Source: Pontibacter qinzhouensis (lineage in GTDB: Bacteria; Bacteroidota; Bacteroidia; Cytophagales; Hymenobacteraceae). Taken from it: a stretch of 64,000 bases of DNA. Positions 26,794-36,003 of this stretch are shown here, piece by piece (the first letter of the stretch is position 1; each line of letters opens with the position of its first letter). The notes under the pieces are model-generated. The model saw only the letters and a program-made list of their open reading frames with translations. It was not told where the DNA came from and ran no database searches. The stretch covers positions 93,862 to 157,861 of the forward strand of contig NZ_VRTY01000001.1 of assembly GCF_008017455.1 (NCBI RefSeq), read 5' to 3'. The position numbers were made by a program, and so were the translations under genes.

Positions 26794-27969
26794 TCACCTG
26801 TTCAGCACAATCCGGAAAGTGGTGCCTTTGCCTATTTCAGAGGACTTTACGGTAAGTTTTCCTTCGTGATAGTTATCGATGATGCGTTTGGCGAGGGCCA
26901 AACCCAAGCCCCAGCCTCGCTTTTTGGTGGTGTAGCCGGGCAGAAACACCGAGTCGATCTTGCTTTTGGGGATGCCTTTGCCGGTATCGGTAATATCGAG
27001 GGCGATGTAGCTTTTGCCGAGCAGCGAGAGTTGCAGGGTTATGCTGCCTCTGCCTTCCATGGCATCTACGGCATTTTTGCAGATGTTCTCTATTACCCAA
27101 TCAAAAAGCGGCACATTAACCTTAGCTGTTATTTCTGGCGGAAAATCTGCCTCTATGCTAAAGGCCACTTTGCTCGAAATGCGGTTCTGCAGGTAGTTAA
27201 TGGCATTGTGCGTTACCTGTAGTATGTTCTCGTCGCGGAGCAATGGCACAGAACCGATGTTAGAGAAACGCTCTGTAATAACCTCCAGGCGCCTGATGTC
27301 TTTCCAGAGCTCTGCTACAATGGGTTCATTTTCGAACTTGGGGCTGGTTTTCATGTACTCGTACCAGGCCATAAGCGAGGAGAGCGGCGTGCCCAGCTGG
27401 TGCGCGGTTTCTTTGGCGAGCCCTACCCACACCCGGTTCTGCTCGGCCCTGCGGGAGTAGCTGAAGGCAAAATAAGCAATCAGGGCGAAGCAGGCGATAA
27501 CCACCAACTGCACATAAGGGTAATAGCGGAGCTGCGAGAGCAAATCAGAATCTTTATAAAAAACGTAATTAACCGAGCCTTCTGCCCAGGGCACCACAAT
27601 CGGGTCGTGCTGCTCCTTCATTTTCAGGATCTGGCGCTGCAACAGCTGATTTTTTCTGGCCTCTGAAATGTTTTCCGGAAAATTAATGTTCTTTGTATCT
27701 AGAATATTCTCATATTCGTCTGTAAGAATAACGGGCACTGTATGATTGGAAGATAGTATTTCCTGCTCTATGAACACAATATTATCGTCGCTGGGGGCAT
27801 TGATCATGTAGCGCAGGCCTTTGGCATACAGCTGCACCAGTTCGCGCTCACTTTCAGACAATTTACTTACTAGTATGTTGGTATAGGTAATGGTAGCAGC
27901 ACCAATAATGAGGGCAATAACAACAACCAGGAGCTTTATCCTGTTCTTCTGAGAATAGATAAGTATCAT
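26794..27969 (-). CDS. Membrane-bound sensor histidine kinase
   Basis: 391 residues. Helix 1 (about 11-33) and helix 2 (about 152-171) enclose a 120-residue periplasmic sensor. The H box is AKETAHQLGTPLSSL with H190, a Bacteroidota variant of the usual HELRTPL. The N box is ENICKNAVDAM, G1 is DITDTGKGIP and G2 is GLGLALAKRII. All catalytic parts are there. No response regulator gene is adjacent, so it is an orphan kinase here and its signal is unknown. Start is ATG at 27969. Confidence 0.9.
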   Translation of the reverse strand: MILIYSQKNRIKLLVVVIALIIGAATITYTNILVSKLSESERELVQLYAKGLRYMINAPSDDNIVFIEQEILSSNHTVPVILTDEYENILDTKNINFPENISEARKNQLLQRQILKMKEQHDPIVVPWAEGSVNYVFYKDSDLLSQLRYYPYVQLVVIACFALIAYFAFSYSRRAEQNRVWVGLAKETAHQLGTPLSSLMAWYEYMKTSPKFENEPIVAELWKDIRRLEVITERFSNIGSVPLLRDENILQVTHNAINYLQNRISSKVAFSIEADFPPEITAKVNVPLFDWVIENICKNAVDAMEGRGSITLQLSLLGKSYIALDITDTGKGIPKSKIDSVFLPGYTTKKRGWGLGLALAKRIIDNYHEGKLTVKSSEIGKGTTFRIVLNR

Positions 27970-28083
27970 GCAGAGTAAGACGAAAATTATCTGAAATTAG
28001 TATAAATTATTTATTAAGGGCAAGTAACTTTCATTTTAAAAAATCAGGGCGTAAATTTGCGTTCTAGTATTTACCTCATAACT

Positions 28084-29364
28084 ATGCTTCAGAATTTCAA
28101 AGCAATCAGCCTCTCTTACAAGAAAGCACCGCTGGACATCAGGGAACTGATTGCATTAGATGAGATATCGTGTAGGCAATACCTCCAAACACTCAAAGGC
28201 TTTATTCAGGCCTCCGATATTCTGGTGCTCTCTACCTGCAACCGCACCGAAGTTTATTACAACTCCGATGCAGATTACAGCACCGAGATTGTAAAGCTGC
28301 TGGGCATTACCAAGGGCATCGAGAACATCAGCAAATATTTCGATTATTTTACCATACTGAACGAACACGACGATGCCGTGCAGCACCTGTTCGAGGTTTC
28401 GATGGGGCTGGAGTCGCAGGTGGTGGGTGACATGCAGATTACCAACCAGGTAAAGCAGGCTTACCAGTGGGCAGCCGACAACGAAACGGCAGGCCCTTTT
28501 CTGCACCGCCTGATGCATACGATCTTCTTTACCAACAAGCGTGTGGTGCAGGAAACTGCCTTCCGCGATGGTGCTGCCTCTACCTCTTATGCTGCCATTG
28601 AACTGATCGAGGACCTGACAGCAGAAATTACAGAACCTGCTATTTTAGTTGTTGGCCTGGGCGAGATTGGCGCAGATGTTTGCCGCAACCTGAAAGACAA
28701 AGGTTTTAAAAATGTAAAAATAACGAACCGTACCCTGAGCAAAGCTAAAATACTGGCTGAAGAGTGCGAGATGGAGGTACTGCCGTTCGAAGAAATAGTG
28801 CAAGGCTTGAAAGAGGCCGATGTTATTATCTCATCTGTAGCCCGCGAAATGCCTTTCTTTACAAAAGAAATGATTAAGCGCCTGAACGTACTTACCTATA
28901 AGTTTTTTATAGACTTGTCGGTGCCACGTAGCGTGGAGGCAGAAGTAGAAAGTATTCCGGGCGTGCTGGTTTACAACATCGATATTATTCAGAACAAAGC
29001 TTCTGAGGCACTGCAGCAGCGTATTAACTCGGTTCCTAAGGTAAAGGAGATTATTCTGGAGTCTATTGAGCAGTTTAACGACTGGTCGAAGGAGATGGTA
29101 GTGTCGCCTACAATCAACAAGTTGAAGAACGCCCTGGAGAGCATCCGGCAGGAGGAAATGGCGCGTTACCTGAAAAAACTGAGCCCGGAAGAAACCAAGC
29201 GCCTCGACAACATTACCAAGTCGATGATGCAGAAAATAATAAAACTGCCGGTGCTACAGCTAAAAGCAGCCTGCAAGCGTGGCGAAGCCGAAACATTAAT
29301 TGATGTGCTGAACGACCTGTTCGATCTGGAAAATAAGTCGGTAGATACTTCGCACACGTTGTAA
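28084..29364 (+). CDS. hemA: Glutamyl-tRNA reductase
   Basis: From ATG 28084 (MLQNFKAISLSYKKAPLDIRE) the protein has 426 residues. The catalytic Cys is C52 in LSTCNRTEVYY. The NADPH-binding domain starts near residue 190 (AILVVGLGEIGADVC), followed by the dimerisation helix with SIRQEEMARYL. It reduces Glu-tRNA to glutamate-1-semialdehyde, the first step of tetrapyrrole synthesis. The upstream in-frame TTG at 28057 would add nine residues; I prefer the ATG. A -7-like TAAATTTG lies at 28052-28059 in the leader. Ends TAA, followed by a terminator. Confidence 0.95.
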   Translation: MLQNFKAISLSYKKAPLDIRELIALDEISCRQYLQTLKGFIQASDILVLSTCNRTEVYYNSDADYSTEIVKLLGITKGIENISKYFDYFTILNEHDDAVQHLFEVSMGLESQVVGDMQITNQVKQAYQWAADNETAGPFLHRLMHTIFFTNKRVVQETAFRDGAASTSYAAIELIEDLTAEITEPAILVVGLGEIGADVCRNLKDKGFKNVKITNRTLSKAKILAEECEMEVLPFEEIVQGLKEADVIISSVAREMPFFTKEMIKRLNVLTYKFFIDLSVPRSVEAEVESIPGVLVYNIDIIQNKASEALQQRINSVPKVKEIILESIEQFNDWSKEMVVSPTINKLKNALESIRQEEMARYLKKLSPEETKRLDNITKSMMQKIIKLPVLQLKAACKRGEAETLIDVLNDLFDLENKSVDTSHTL

Positions 29365-29388
29365 TTGCAGCAAACTTACTATTAAAAC

Positions 29389-29427
29389 AAAAAGGAGTGG
29401 TTCTGTTTAGAGCCACTCCTTTTTTTG
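29389..29427 (+). terminator. Terminator of hemA
   Basis: AAAAGGAGTGG (to 29400) pairs with CCACTCCTTTT (from 29413), followed by T residues. It lies 25 bp after the hemA stop. Confidence 0.9.
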
Positions 29428-29503
29428 TTGATTATGAAATATTAAAATAAGTGCATATTTTAATAGATATTATTATCTTTAAAAGTCAACAAACTTATTT
29501 AAA

Positions 29504-30103
29504 ATGAAAAAACATTTATTCTTGTTCAGTCTTATGGCAGTTTTCTGCTTAGGCGCATGTACCAACCAGGCCCGTTATTTTTCCTTTCAGCCAGAGAGTG
29601 CGGCAATTAAAACTAACCCTAAAAAGGATGTAGCTCCCGAAGCTAACCAGGAACTTGCCCTGGTTGTTACTGCTGAATCTATGATCAGCGAAGAAGCTCC
29701 ACAACCAGAAACTACTGATGCAGCAACGGTCTTGGCATCAGTTGAAAACAAGCCTATCGCCATTGCTCCTAAAATCTCTAAAGTAGCGCCTGACCTTGCA
29801 GCAAAAACAAGTATTACAGAAGCCGCCGCTGGTTTAAGCAAAAAGGAACTAAAAAAGGAAATCAAGAAAGTAGCTAAAGAAAAGAGACAAAGCAGCTCGG
29901 GCAAAAGTCAGTTAGTGGCACTTTTACTGGCTATTTTTGTTGGTGTTATTGGCATACACCGTTTTTACCTGGGGTATGTTGGTATCGGCATTGCCCAAAT
30001 CTTAACCTTGGGTGGCTGTGGCATCTGGTCGCTTATAGACTTAATCCGAATTGCCATTGGAGACCTGAAACCCAAAGATGGTGATTACACAGAAAAGCTA
30101 TAA
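29504..30103 (+). CDS. TM2 domain lipoprotein
   Basis: 199 residues. A lipoprotein signal (MKKHLFLFSLMAVFCLGAC, Cys19) is followed by about 110 residues rich in Ala, Lys, Glu and Thr, then a basic KKELKKEIKKVAKEKR patch. The C-terminus (about 142-185) is a TM2 domain: two short helices with the turn GIHRFYLGYVGIGIAQILT and ending IRIAIGD. TM2 proteins are inner-membrane proteins, so this protein is probably both lipid-anchored and membrane-spanning, facing the periplasm. The function is unknown. The DUF2752 gene starts 13 bp later, so the two form an operon. Confidence 0.8.
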   Translation: MKKHLFLFSLMAVFCLGACTNQARYFSFQPESAAIKTNPKKDVAPEANQELALVVTAESMISEEAPQPETTDAATVLASVENKPIAIAPKISKVAPDLAAKTSITEAAAGLSKKELKKEIKKVAKEKRQSSSGKSQLVALLLAIFVGVIGIHRFYLGYVGIGIAQILTLGGCGIWSLIDLIRIAIGDLKPKDGDYTEKL

Positions 30104-30116
30104 TATAATATAACGA

Positions 30117-30458
30117 ATGAAGCAGTATCGGGTGTATTGGAATTATGGCAAGCTGTTTGGCTTAATTTGCTTACCGCTTCTGCTACTCTGCCTGCCTGCT
30201 TCTTTTTTTGATGAGGGTCAGTCGATGTGCCTGAGTGTATTGCTGGCTGATACTGAATGCCATGGCTGCGGCATGACGAGAGCCATCATGCACTTAATTC
30301 ATTTCGATTTTGCCACAGCGCTGACTTACAACAAGCTTTCTGTTATAGTGTTACCTGTACTCATTTATCTGTGGGGCCAAACAATTTACCAGGAATTTCT
30401 TATTTACAGACGGCACCACGCGCAACTAACCTTAGAAAAGAAAAGAGCTGAAGCTTAA
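30117..30458 (+). CDS. DUF2752 domain membrane protein
   Basis: 113 residues with two membrane helices (about 12-29 and 83-100). Between them lies the diagnostic motif CHGCGMTRA (CPGCGLTRA in most members), followed by FDFATALTYN. The function is unknown. It sits directly behind a TM2-domain gene, a pairing often seen in this group, so the two probably act together. Confidence 0.85.
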   Translation: MKQYRVYWNYGKLFGLICLPLLLLCLPASFFDEGQSMCLSVLLADTECHGCGMTRAIMHLIHFDFATALTYNKLSVIVLPVLIYLWGQTIYQEFLIYRRHHAQLTLEKKRAEA

Positions 30459-30514
30459 GGCAGTGCAAACCCTTAAAATTAAGTAAACGGCTATATTTTC
30501 TTAGTAAAAGAAAA

Positions 30515-30566
30515 AGTTAAAAGGCTCCCTGAAGTGATATCTGTACTTCGGGGAGCCTTTTAACTT
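30515..30566. terminator. Bidirectional terminator
   Basis: AAAAGGCTCCC and GAAGT on the left pair with ACTTC and GGGAGCCTTTT on the right. It separates the convergent DUF2752 and ArsR genes, with a T run on either strand. Confidence 0.85.
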
Positions 30567-30610
30567 TGAGTAACTTTTAAACGTTTGGGCCAACTACAAT
30601 CCATATTTTC

Positions 30611-30919
30611 TTAAATATCTATGCAGCATTCTTCCAGACAATCGATTACATCTATTAATTTAGGAATCGAGAGGGAGTAGTAAATCTTCGTTCCGACTTT
30701 GAAAGAAGATAAAACACCTTTGTCTTTTAGCGTTATAAGGTGCTGAGAAGCAATTGCCTGAGGCAGATCCAGATACTTGTAAATCTCTGTAACCGTCATT
30801 TTCTCCTCCTTCCCCAGCAGATCTACAATCGCTAATCTTTTCGGGTGTGCCAGCACTTTCAGCATGGCAGCCGCTTTATCTATTTTCTTAGATTCAATTC
30901 TAGACAACAAACTTTTCAT
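30611..30919 (-). CDS. ArsR-family transcriptional regulator
   Basis: 102 residues of winged helix-turn-helix: AAAMLKVLAHPKRLAIVDLL, then the recognition helix region LPQAIASQHLITLKDKGVLSS and the wing VGTKIYYSL, matching the ArsR/SmtB fold. It ends CLEECCIDI, with three Cys that could sense metal or redox but lack the classical ELCVCDL metal site in the third helix. It diverges from anmK with a 110-bp spacer, so either gene, or both, may be a target. Confidence 0.85.
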   Translation of the reverse strand: MKSLLSRIESKKIDKAAAMLKVLAHPKRLAIVDLLGKEEKMTVTEIYKYLDLPQAIASQHLITLKDKGVLSSFKVGTKIYYSLSIPKLIDVIDCLEECCIDI

Positions 30920-31030
30920 AATTTAAAATAATACCTAAACAGTTTCTACATACATTTAACATTCCTTGTCACATTTATACGGCACTTACAATATTTGGCT
31001 ATACGCCGGTTAAAGCATTTCAATTATTTT

Positions 31031-32101
31031 ATGAACTCATATAATGTAATCGGGCTAATGTCAGGCACTTCTCTCGACGGACTTGACATAGTACTTTGTA
31101 GGTTTACGTACGAAAACCAGAATTGGATATATAATATACTTAATGCTACTACATTACTATATGATGATTATTGGATTGACTCCCTCCGTGATTGCGAAAC
31201 CTGCACTGGCCGAAAATTAATTGCACTTGACCATGAATACGGCAAGCACCTTGGCCAACAGGTAAAGGTGTTTGTGGAACAGCATAAAATTAAGGCAGAT
31301 TTTGTGGCCTCACACGGCCATACTATCTTTCACCAGCCAGATCAGCATGTATCGCTGCAATTGGGCCATGGAGCCTACCTGGCAGCGCATGCGGGCCTGC
31401 CGGTTGTCTGCGATTTCCGCACCCTCGACATAGCGCTGGGAGGACAGGGCGCACCGCTTGTACCTACCGGAGATGAGCTACTTTTCCCGGAATATGATTT
31501 TTGCCTGAACCTGGGTGGCATCTCCAATGTGTCTTTTTCTTATAACGGGCAGCGGCTGGCCTTCGATATAAGCGCCTGCAACATGCTGCTGAACGCGTTG
31601 GCAAACGAAGCCGGACTGGCTTACGACGAAGACGGCCGCATGGCAGCATCAGGAAAACTGCACCAGGAGTTGCTCGAGCAACTGAATGCCCCTGCTTACT
31701 TTTCGGCGCCATACCCAAAATCGTTGGGCAAAGAGTGGGTGCTTGAAAACAGTTTGGCCACACTTCAGGCAGCGGCCATTCCACTTGCCGACAAGCTTCA
31801 TACGAGTTGCCACCACATTGCCACCCAGATTAAACTGGCATTGCCCGTGCTGCACCAGCGGCGGCAGAAGATCTTAGTAACAGGTGGTGGCGCTTTTAAC
31901 AAATACCTGGTTACGCTCCTCCAGCAGCACCTGGGCGACAGGTACTTGGTTGTGGTGCCTGCACCAGAGGTAGTGTCTTATAAAGAGGCGCTGATATTTG
32001 CTTTTCTGGGGGTACTGCGCTGGCAGGAGCAGCCAAACTGCCGCAGAACAGTAACCGGTGCTGCCACAGATTCTATAGGTGGCGCCATTTATTTTCGGTA
32101 A
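31031..32101 (+). CDS. anmK: Anhydro-N-acetylmuramic acid kinase
   Basis: From ATG 31031 (MNSYNVIGLMSGTSLDGLDIV) the protein has 356 residues. The signature GLMSGTSLDGLD binds ATP phosphate. SHGHTIFHQP and DFRTLDIALGGQGAPLVPTGD are the sugar-binding and catalytic parts; the second Asp-Arg region is characteristic. CNLGG-type NLGGISN and LVTGGGAFN also fit. It phosphorylates 1,6-anhydro-MurNAc in peptidoglycan recycling. An in-frame non-ATG start 36 bp upstream is less likely. Confidence 0.94.
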   Translation: MNSYNVIGLMSGTSLDGLDIVLCRFTYENQNWIYNILNATTLLYDDYWIDSLRDCETCTGRKLIALDHEYGKHLGQQVKVFVEQHKIKADFVASHGHTIFHQPDQHVSLQLGHGAYLAAHAGLPVVCDFRTLDIALGGQGAPLVPTGDELLFPEYDFCLNLGGISNVSFSYNGQRLAFDISACNMLLNALANEAGLAYDEDGRMAASGKLHQELLEQLNAPAYFSAPYPKSLGKEWVLENSLATLQAAAIPLADKLHTSCHHIATQIKLALPVLHQRRQKILVTGGGAFNKYLVTLLQQHLGDRYLVVVPAPEVVSYKEALIFAFLGVLRWQEQPNCRRTVTGAATDSIGGAIYFR

Positions 32102-32109
32102 CGCCTGCA

Positions 32110-32167
32110 ACCCTGAGCAATAAAAACCCTTAATACCTTCTGGAGGCCATTTTTATTCGAATAATTT
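32110..32167 (+). repeat. Repeat A, copy 12
   Basis: Forward copy, 8 bp after the anmK stop: ACCCTGAGC, core CCTTCTGGAGGCC, end TTCGAATAATTT. Confidence 0.8.
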
Positions 32168-32279
32168 GGTTAAAAGCTGGTAATTAGTTTCAGATTGTAT
32201 TTGAGATGTGACGTTTGAAGCTAAAAAAGCTGCAAAAGTGAAAGTCTGAAAACTTATAACGTTTAATTCAAAACTCCCT

Positions 32280-32337
32280 ACCCTTGACTAAAAAAGCTTT
32301 AAATTCTTTCTGGAGGGCAATTTCATTTGAATAATTT
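32280..32337 (+). repeat. Repeat A, copy 13
   Basis: Forward copy: ACCCTTGAC, core TTTCTGGAGGGC, end CATTTGAATAATTT. Between copies 12 and 13 lies an AT-rich tract (TTAAAAGCTGGTAATTAG). Confidence 0.9.
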
Positions 32338-32357
32338 CTTTTAGAACCTATAACACA

Positions 32358-32391
32358 CAAAAGAGCCGGAGAAGCTCCGGCTCTTTTTTTC
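32358..32391 (+). terminator. Rho-independent terminator after anmK
   Basis: AAAGAGCCGGAG, an AAG loop and CTCCGGCTCTTT, then further T. It also reads well on the minus strand and could serve the AsmA-like gene. The remaining 32392-32657 shows no gene. Confidence 0.9.
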
Positions 32392-32657
32392 ACCCTTATA
32401 TTTTATATTCTATCCTTTTCTCTCTTTAAATCTCTGCACCTGCCACCTCTCTGTAAGATGATGCAAGTCAGGAACATCTAACTGATTTCTTTACCTGTTT
32501 TGAATTTTTAACGGGATATCATTTCACTTGTTATAAGAGAAACCTATTTATTTAACTTTTGGATAATAACATCAGGTGAAACGGAAGAAATGCTTGGTAA
32601 AGGCTACATATCGATTTCTCTATATACAACTAGTAGAAAGCTTGCCCGGGTTGTAAC

Positions 32658-35240
32658 TTAAAAATCGAAATATTCGCCTTCCTGCAGTTCCACCTTTTTT
32701 TCCTCTTGTTGCTGTGCCTTTTTACTCTTAAAGATTTCGCGGAGCTTTTGCCCCTCCTGCTTTATGTCTGTCTTTATTTTCTCGCGCACCCGCTCTTCGT
32801 CGTAGCTTATTTTAAAGTTATCTTCCTTACCTTTTAACCTCAGAAAAAGCATGCTCCTGCCTGCATCAGGGTCTGCAGCCACTACACCATACACAGCGTC
32901 TTTATCGGCGCGCTTCTTCTGCAGCAACGGGAGCTTTATTTTGTAGTCCATATCCTGGTCGAAAGTGTGGGTGCCCGAAACTGACACCATAGGTACTGTA
33001 GACAGGTTGGAGCTAATATCCATTTCCGGTATGTAGATCGTGCGCTTCTGAATCCAGAAGTTGTTGTGCAGCTCCGAAAACCGCATATTGGCCAGCTCAG
33101 CACGCTTCACAAACACCGACATCTTCTGCATAGGAGCAAAGTTAATGAGCTGCCCATCGCGCACGGTAGCGGCTATTTCGGCTTGCATCAGGTCGGTTTT
33201 GGAGTTTAGCTGGCTATCGAAGTACAGTTCTGAGGCTATTTTGGCCGTCAGGCGGCCCCGCAGGTGGTGGTCCTGCACAAAGTCCTGCCCAAAGTTCTCG
33301 AACACGTAAAACAGGCTGTCTACCTGCATATTGGTAAGGCGGGTTTCGGTGGTAACCTTCAGGTGGTCGCGCTGCCGGGCATCGAGAGCACCACGAACCG
33401 CAAAGCTGCCGCCAATAGCGTTGAACGAAATATTGGGCGAAGAAATAACTCTGTTCCGTAATTCTATCTTTCCTTTTATGTTATCTCCTTTAAACCGCCT
33501 GAATTTTACGTTGCGGATGTTGGCGCTCAGGTCGAAAGCAACATATGGCGACACCACAAATTTATAATTACCGCCTCTCCCGTTTTTAGGAGCCGCTGCA
33601 ACAGTCGTTACGGCACTCACTCCTCCTGTCCGTGCCTCTTCCGGGGTGTTAAATTTTTCACTTAGCAATTGGTCAAGGTCCAGGAGGTTACTATTGAAGT
33701 TGGCCTCTACGAGCAGCCGCTGCTTGTCTACCAGCAGCCAGGCAATAATGTTCCGGAACATGCCATTCAGCACAAAGTCGGACTTACCTAGCTTGCCTTT
33801 AAAATCGGATACAGCCACATCGCTGCGCTTAAACATAAAGTTGCCGCTCAGGTTCGTCAGGGGCAGCGGCAGTTCTTTTAGCGAGAGCGACACCTGGTGC
33901 AGCGTAACCTCTCCGGCTGTGTTAACGGCACCGCTGGCCGGGCTCTTTTTAAAGGCGCTTAGGTTGCCCTTGTACGACAGTTTAACATCTGCCAGTCCAC
34001 TCCCGCCTTTTATCTCGCTAAGCTTCGCCAGCGTCAGCAGAAAGCCTACATCCAGCATCCCCTTCACATCGAAGGCAATAGTCGGGTTATCGAAGTTCTG
34101 GTAGCTGAGGCTGCCCGAAAAAGCTCTGCCATTGAGCCTGCCGCTCAAATCTTTCAGTTCCAGCACCGAAGTGCTGGCATTGTGTTTGGCACCGTTGCTG
34201 AAGGTGCCTGCAAAACTTACCTTCTCTACCTTCTGCTTTATATCAGGGTGATAAAATGAAGCATTGCGGCAGCCAAAGTTGAAGGAGATCTCAGGCGTTT
34301 TCTTGTCAGACATTTCGCCCTGAATACGGCCCTCAAAATAAACGTCGCCTTCGCTGCGGTACTGGCTGTAGGCACGGGTTACATCCTGCGGCAACAGCGA
34401 CAGCAACGACTGCACATTGGTGTTCTTCCCCTCCAACTGCAGATCGAGCGCAGTAGGGCCGCCGTACCCGATCGTGCCACCTACCTGGTAGGCGGCTTCC
34501 TCAATCGTTACAACAGAGGGCTGTAAGGCAATGATTTTGTTCTGCCGGTTTATTGTCAGAAGGGTTTGCACCTCCACATTCTTTTCTTTGAAATACTCGC
34601 GCGTGCCCAACGCAATTATATTCACCTTTGCACTACCTGCCGTCTTCATTTCTATGGTTTCGGAAGACAGGGTAAGCGAAGCGTTCATTTGGTGCGCGTA
34701 GGCCTCGTAAATATGGTTCAGGCGCTCGTCGGTGTAGCTGAAGCCAACCTTGTGCAGGTTAACTTTTTCGAGGTTAAAAGAAAAGTCGCGTTTTTCAGTG
34801 TCGTCAGAGGAAACAGTGGCGGTGGTATCGCGGTTAAAAATTTCATAATTCACTTCCCCGGACTTTAGCACCCGCACCTGCAGTTCGCCGTTCTCTACGT
34901 ACACCTGCCGCAAATTGTAGCGGCCCCGCACCAGGTCAAACAGGCTAAAGGTAAAATAAAGCTTTTCGGCATGCCCCAGCGAGGCTTTACTCTCCGGCAG
35001 GCTCTCCAGCACATTCACTCTATCGAGGGCAACGGCCACATGAGGAAACTTTTCGAAAAGCGACAGCGAAATTTTCTCTACCTCTACCTTTGTGCGGATG
35101 TGTTTATTCGCCTCTGTTACAAAAAGACCAATAATTTTATCCTGGTAAGCATAGATACCTCCAAATACAATACCTGCTACTGCCACCAAAATAAGGGCAG
35201 CATAGAATAGCACTTTTTTAACAACGCCTCTTTTCTTCAA
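32658..35240 (-). CDS. AsmA-like envelope protein, 860 aa
   Basis: A short basic N-terminus and one membrane helix (about residues 10-30) are followed by an AsmA N-terminal domain (NKHIRTKVEVEKISLSLFEKFPHVAVALDRV), long beta-rich repeats and an AsmA-like C-terminal region (about 600-790, GSFAVRGALDARQRDHLKV to GTHTFDQDMDYKIKLPL). The tail is Lys/Glu-rich. AsmA-family proteins (TamB, YhdP relatives) span the periplasm and help move phospholipid or assemble the outer membrane. The start is TTG at 35240; upstream the frame is open but no ATG precedes it. It is a single-gene unit. Confidence 0.85.
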   Translation of the reverse strand: MKKRGVVKKVLFYAALILVAVAGIVFGGIYAYQDKIIGLFVTEANKHIRTKVEVEKISLSLFEKFPHVAVALDRVNVLESLPESKASLGHAEKLYFTFSLFDLVRGRYNLRQVYVENGELQVRVLKSGEVNYEIFNRDTTATVSSDDTEKRDFSFNLEKVNLHKVGFSYTDERLNHIYEAYAHQMNASLTLSSETIEMKTAGSAKVNIIALGTREYFKEKNVEVQTLLTINRQNKIIALQPSVVTIEEAAYQVGGTIGYGGPTALDLQLEGKNTNVQSLLSLLPQDVTRAYSQYRSEGDVYFEGRIQGEMSDKKTPEISFNFGCRNASFYHPDIKQKVEKVSFAGTFSNGAKHNASTSVLELKDLSGRLNGRAFSGSLSYQNFDNPTIAFDVKGMLDVGFLLTLAKLSEIKGGSGLADVKLSYKGNLSAFKKSPASGAVNTAGEVTLHQVSLSLKELPLPLTNLSGNFMFKRSDVAVSDFKGKLGKSDFVLNGMFRNIIAWLLVDKQRLLVEANFNSNLLDLDQLLSEKFNTPEEARTGGVSAVTTVAAAPKNGRGGNYKFVVSPYVAFDLSANIRNVKFRRFKGDNIKGKIELRNRVISSPNISFNAIGGSFAVRGALDARQRDHLKVTTETRLTNMQVDSLFYVFENFGQDFVQDHHLRGRLTAKIASELYFDSQLNSKTDLMQAEIAATVRDGQLINFAPMQKMSVFVKRAELANMRFSELHNNFWIQKRTIYIPEMDISSNLSTVPMVSVSGTHTFDQDMDYKIKLPLLQKKRADKDAVYGVVAADPDAGRSMLFLRLKGKEDNFKISYDEERVREKIKTDIKQEGQKLREIFKSKKAQQQEEKKVELQEGEYFDF

Positions 35241-35425
35241 TGGAAATATCAGGTTTAAAGCACCTTATAAAAACCCAAAGGTACAATTTTAATAAAGGGG
35301 TACAAAGGGGCCTGAGGCCACAAAAAAAATTTTTACATTTTTTTTTCAAATGTTTTGCAGTTTCAAAAATATGCCCCATATTTGCATCATCAAACGGGGA
35401 CAAAAGGTCTCTAAAAAGAAAAAAC

Positions 35426-35500
35426 GGGGTGTTAGCTCAGCTGGTTCAGAGCACCTGCCTTACAAGCAGGGGGTCACTGGTTCGAATCCAGTACGCCCCA
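35426..35500 (+). tRNA. tRNA-Val (anticodon TAC)
   Basis: A 75-base cloverleaf: acceptor GGGGTGT pairing with ACGCCCC, discriminator A, D arm GCTCAGCTGGTTCAGAGC, anticodon stem CCTGC with loop CTTACAA, and T arm with TTCGAATC. The 3' CCA is not encoded. A terminator follows directly. It stands alone. Confidence 0.97.
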
Positions 35501-35501
35501 C

Positions 35502-35532
35502 AAAAGGACAACTGCAAAGTTGTCCTTTTTTT
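35502..35532 (+). terminator. Terminator of tRNA-Val
   Basis: AAAAGGACAAC, loop TGCAAA, GTTGTCC and seven T. Confidence 0.93.
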
Positions 35533-35747
35533 ATTTCTACCCTTCTCAGTATCAACAGCTTTTCTGCTTCTTCTCCTGCCAAAGCTTCTATCTTTCCTGA
35601 TCTTTTAACGACCTGCCGCTGCTATTATTCTTCTTAAGCATTTAAGATGCTAGCTCCTTTGTCAGGTAAAAGCGGAAAGTTGATTCTCTTACATTATTTT
35701 TTTTACCTCCATCTGCATATCTCCCAAATCAATTAGCACCTCAGCAG

Positions 35748-35795
35748 ATTATTCCAATGAAAATGGCCTTCGGAAGGCTTTTAGATCCTAAGGGT
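35748..35795 (-). repeat. Repeat A, copy 14 (short)
   Basis: Reverse copy: GATTATTCCAATGAAAATGG, core CCTTCGGAAGG, right end TAAGGGTT. It is about 10 bp shorter than the others in the variable middle. Confidence 0.8.
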
Positions 35796-35839
35796 TAGAT
35801 CTTCTCCAAGACCGATGTTCAACCTTTCTTCTGCTTGGC

Positions 35840-35878
35840 TCAGACACTCGCAGGAGCTGCGCACGCTGCGAGGTCTTA
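35840..35878 (+). repeat. Repeat B, copy 3
   Basis: The 39-bp palindromic repeat, with GCACGCTG in its centre. It lies between A copies 14 and 15. Confidence 0.9.
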
Positions 35879-35942
35879 ACCTGCTTTTCTTCAATTTAAC
35901 CATGAAGCCATTTAACAATTCAACAACCAACCACCAGCCACT

Positions 35943-36001
35943 AAATTATTCTAATGAAAAAAGCCTTCCGAAGGCTTTTTGGCTATTGGAAGGCCCAGGG
36001 T
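35943..36001 (-). repeat. Repeat A, copy 15
   Basis: Reverse copy: AAATTATTCTAATGAAAAAA, core GCCTTCCGAAGGC, right end CCCAGGGT. It begins 2 bp after the coaE stop (minus strand). The core extends to a palindrome AAAAGCCTTCCGAAGGCTTTT, which looks like a bidirectional terminator. Preceded by a CCATTTAACAATTCAACAAC tract. Confidence 0.9.
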
Positions 36002-36003
36002 AA

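Noticed and set aside
35426..35500. tRNA-Val as an attachment site of an integrated element
   Set aside because: No integrase, no duplicated tRNA end and only a terminator and repeats A and B follow.
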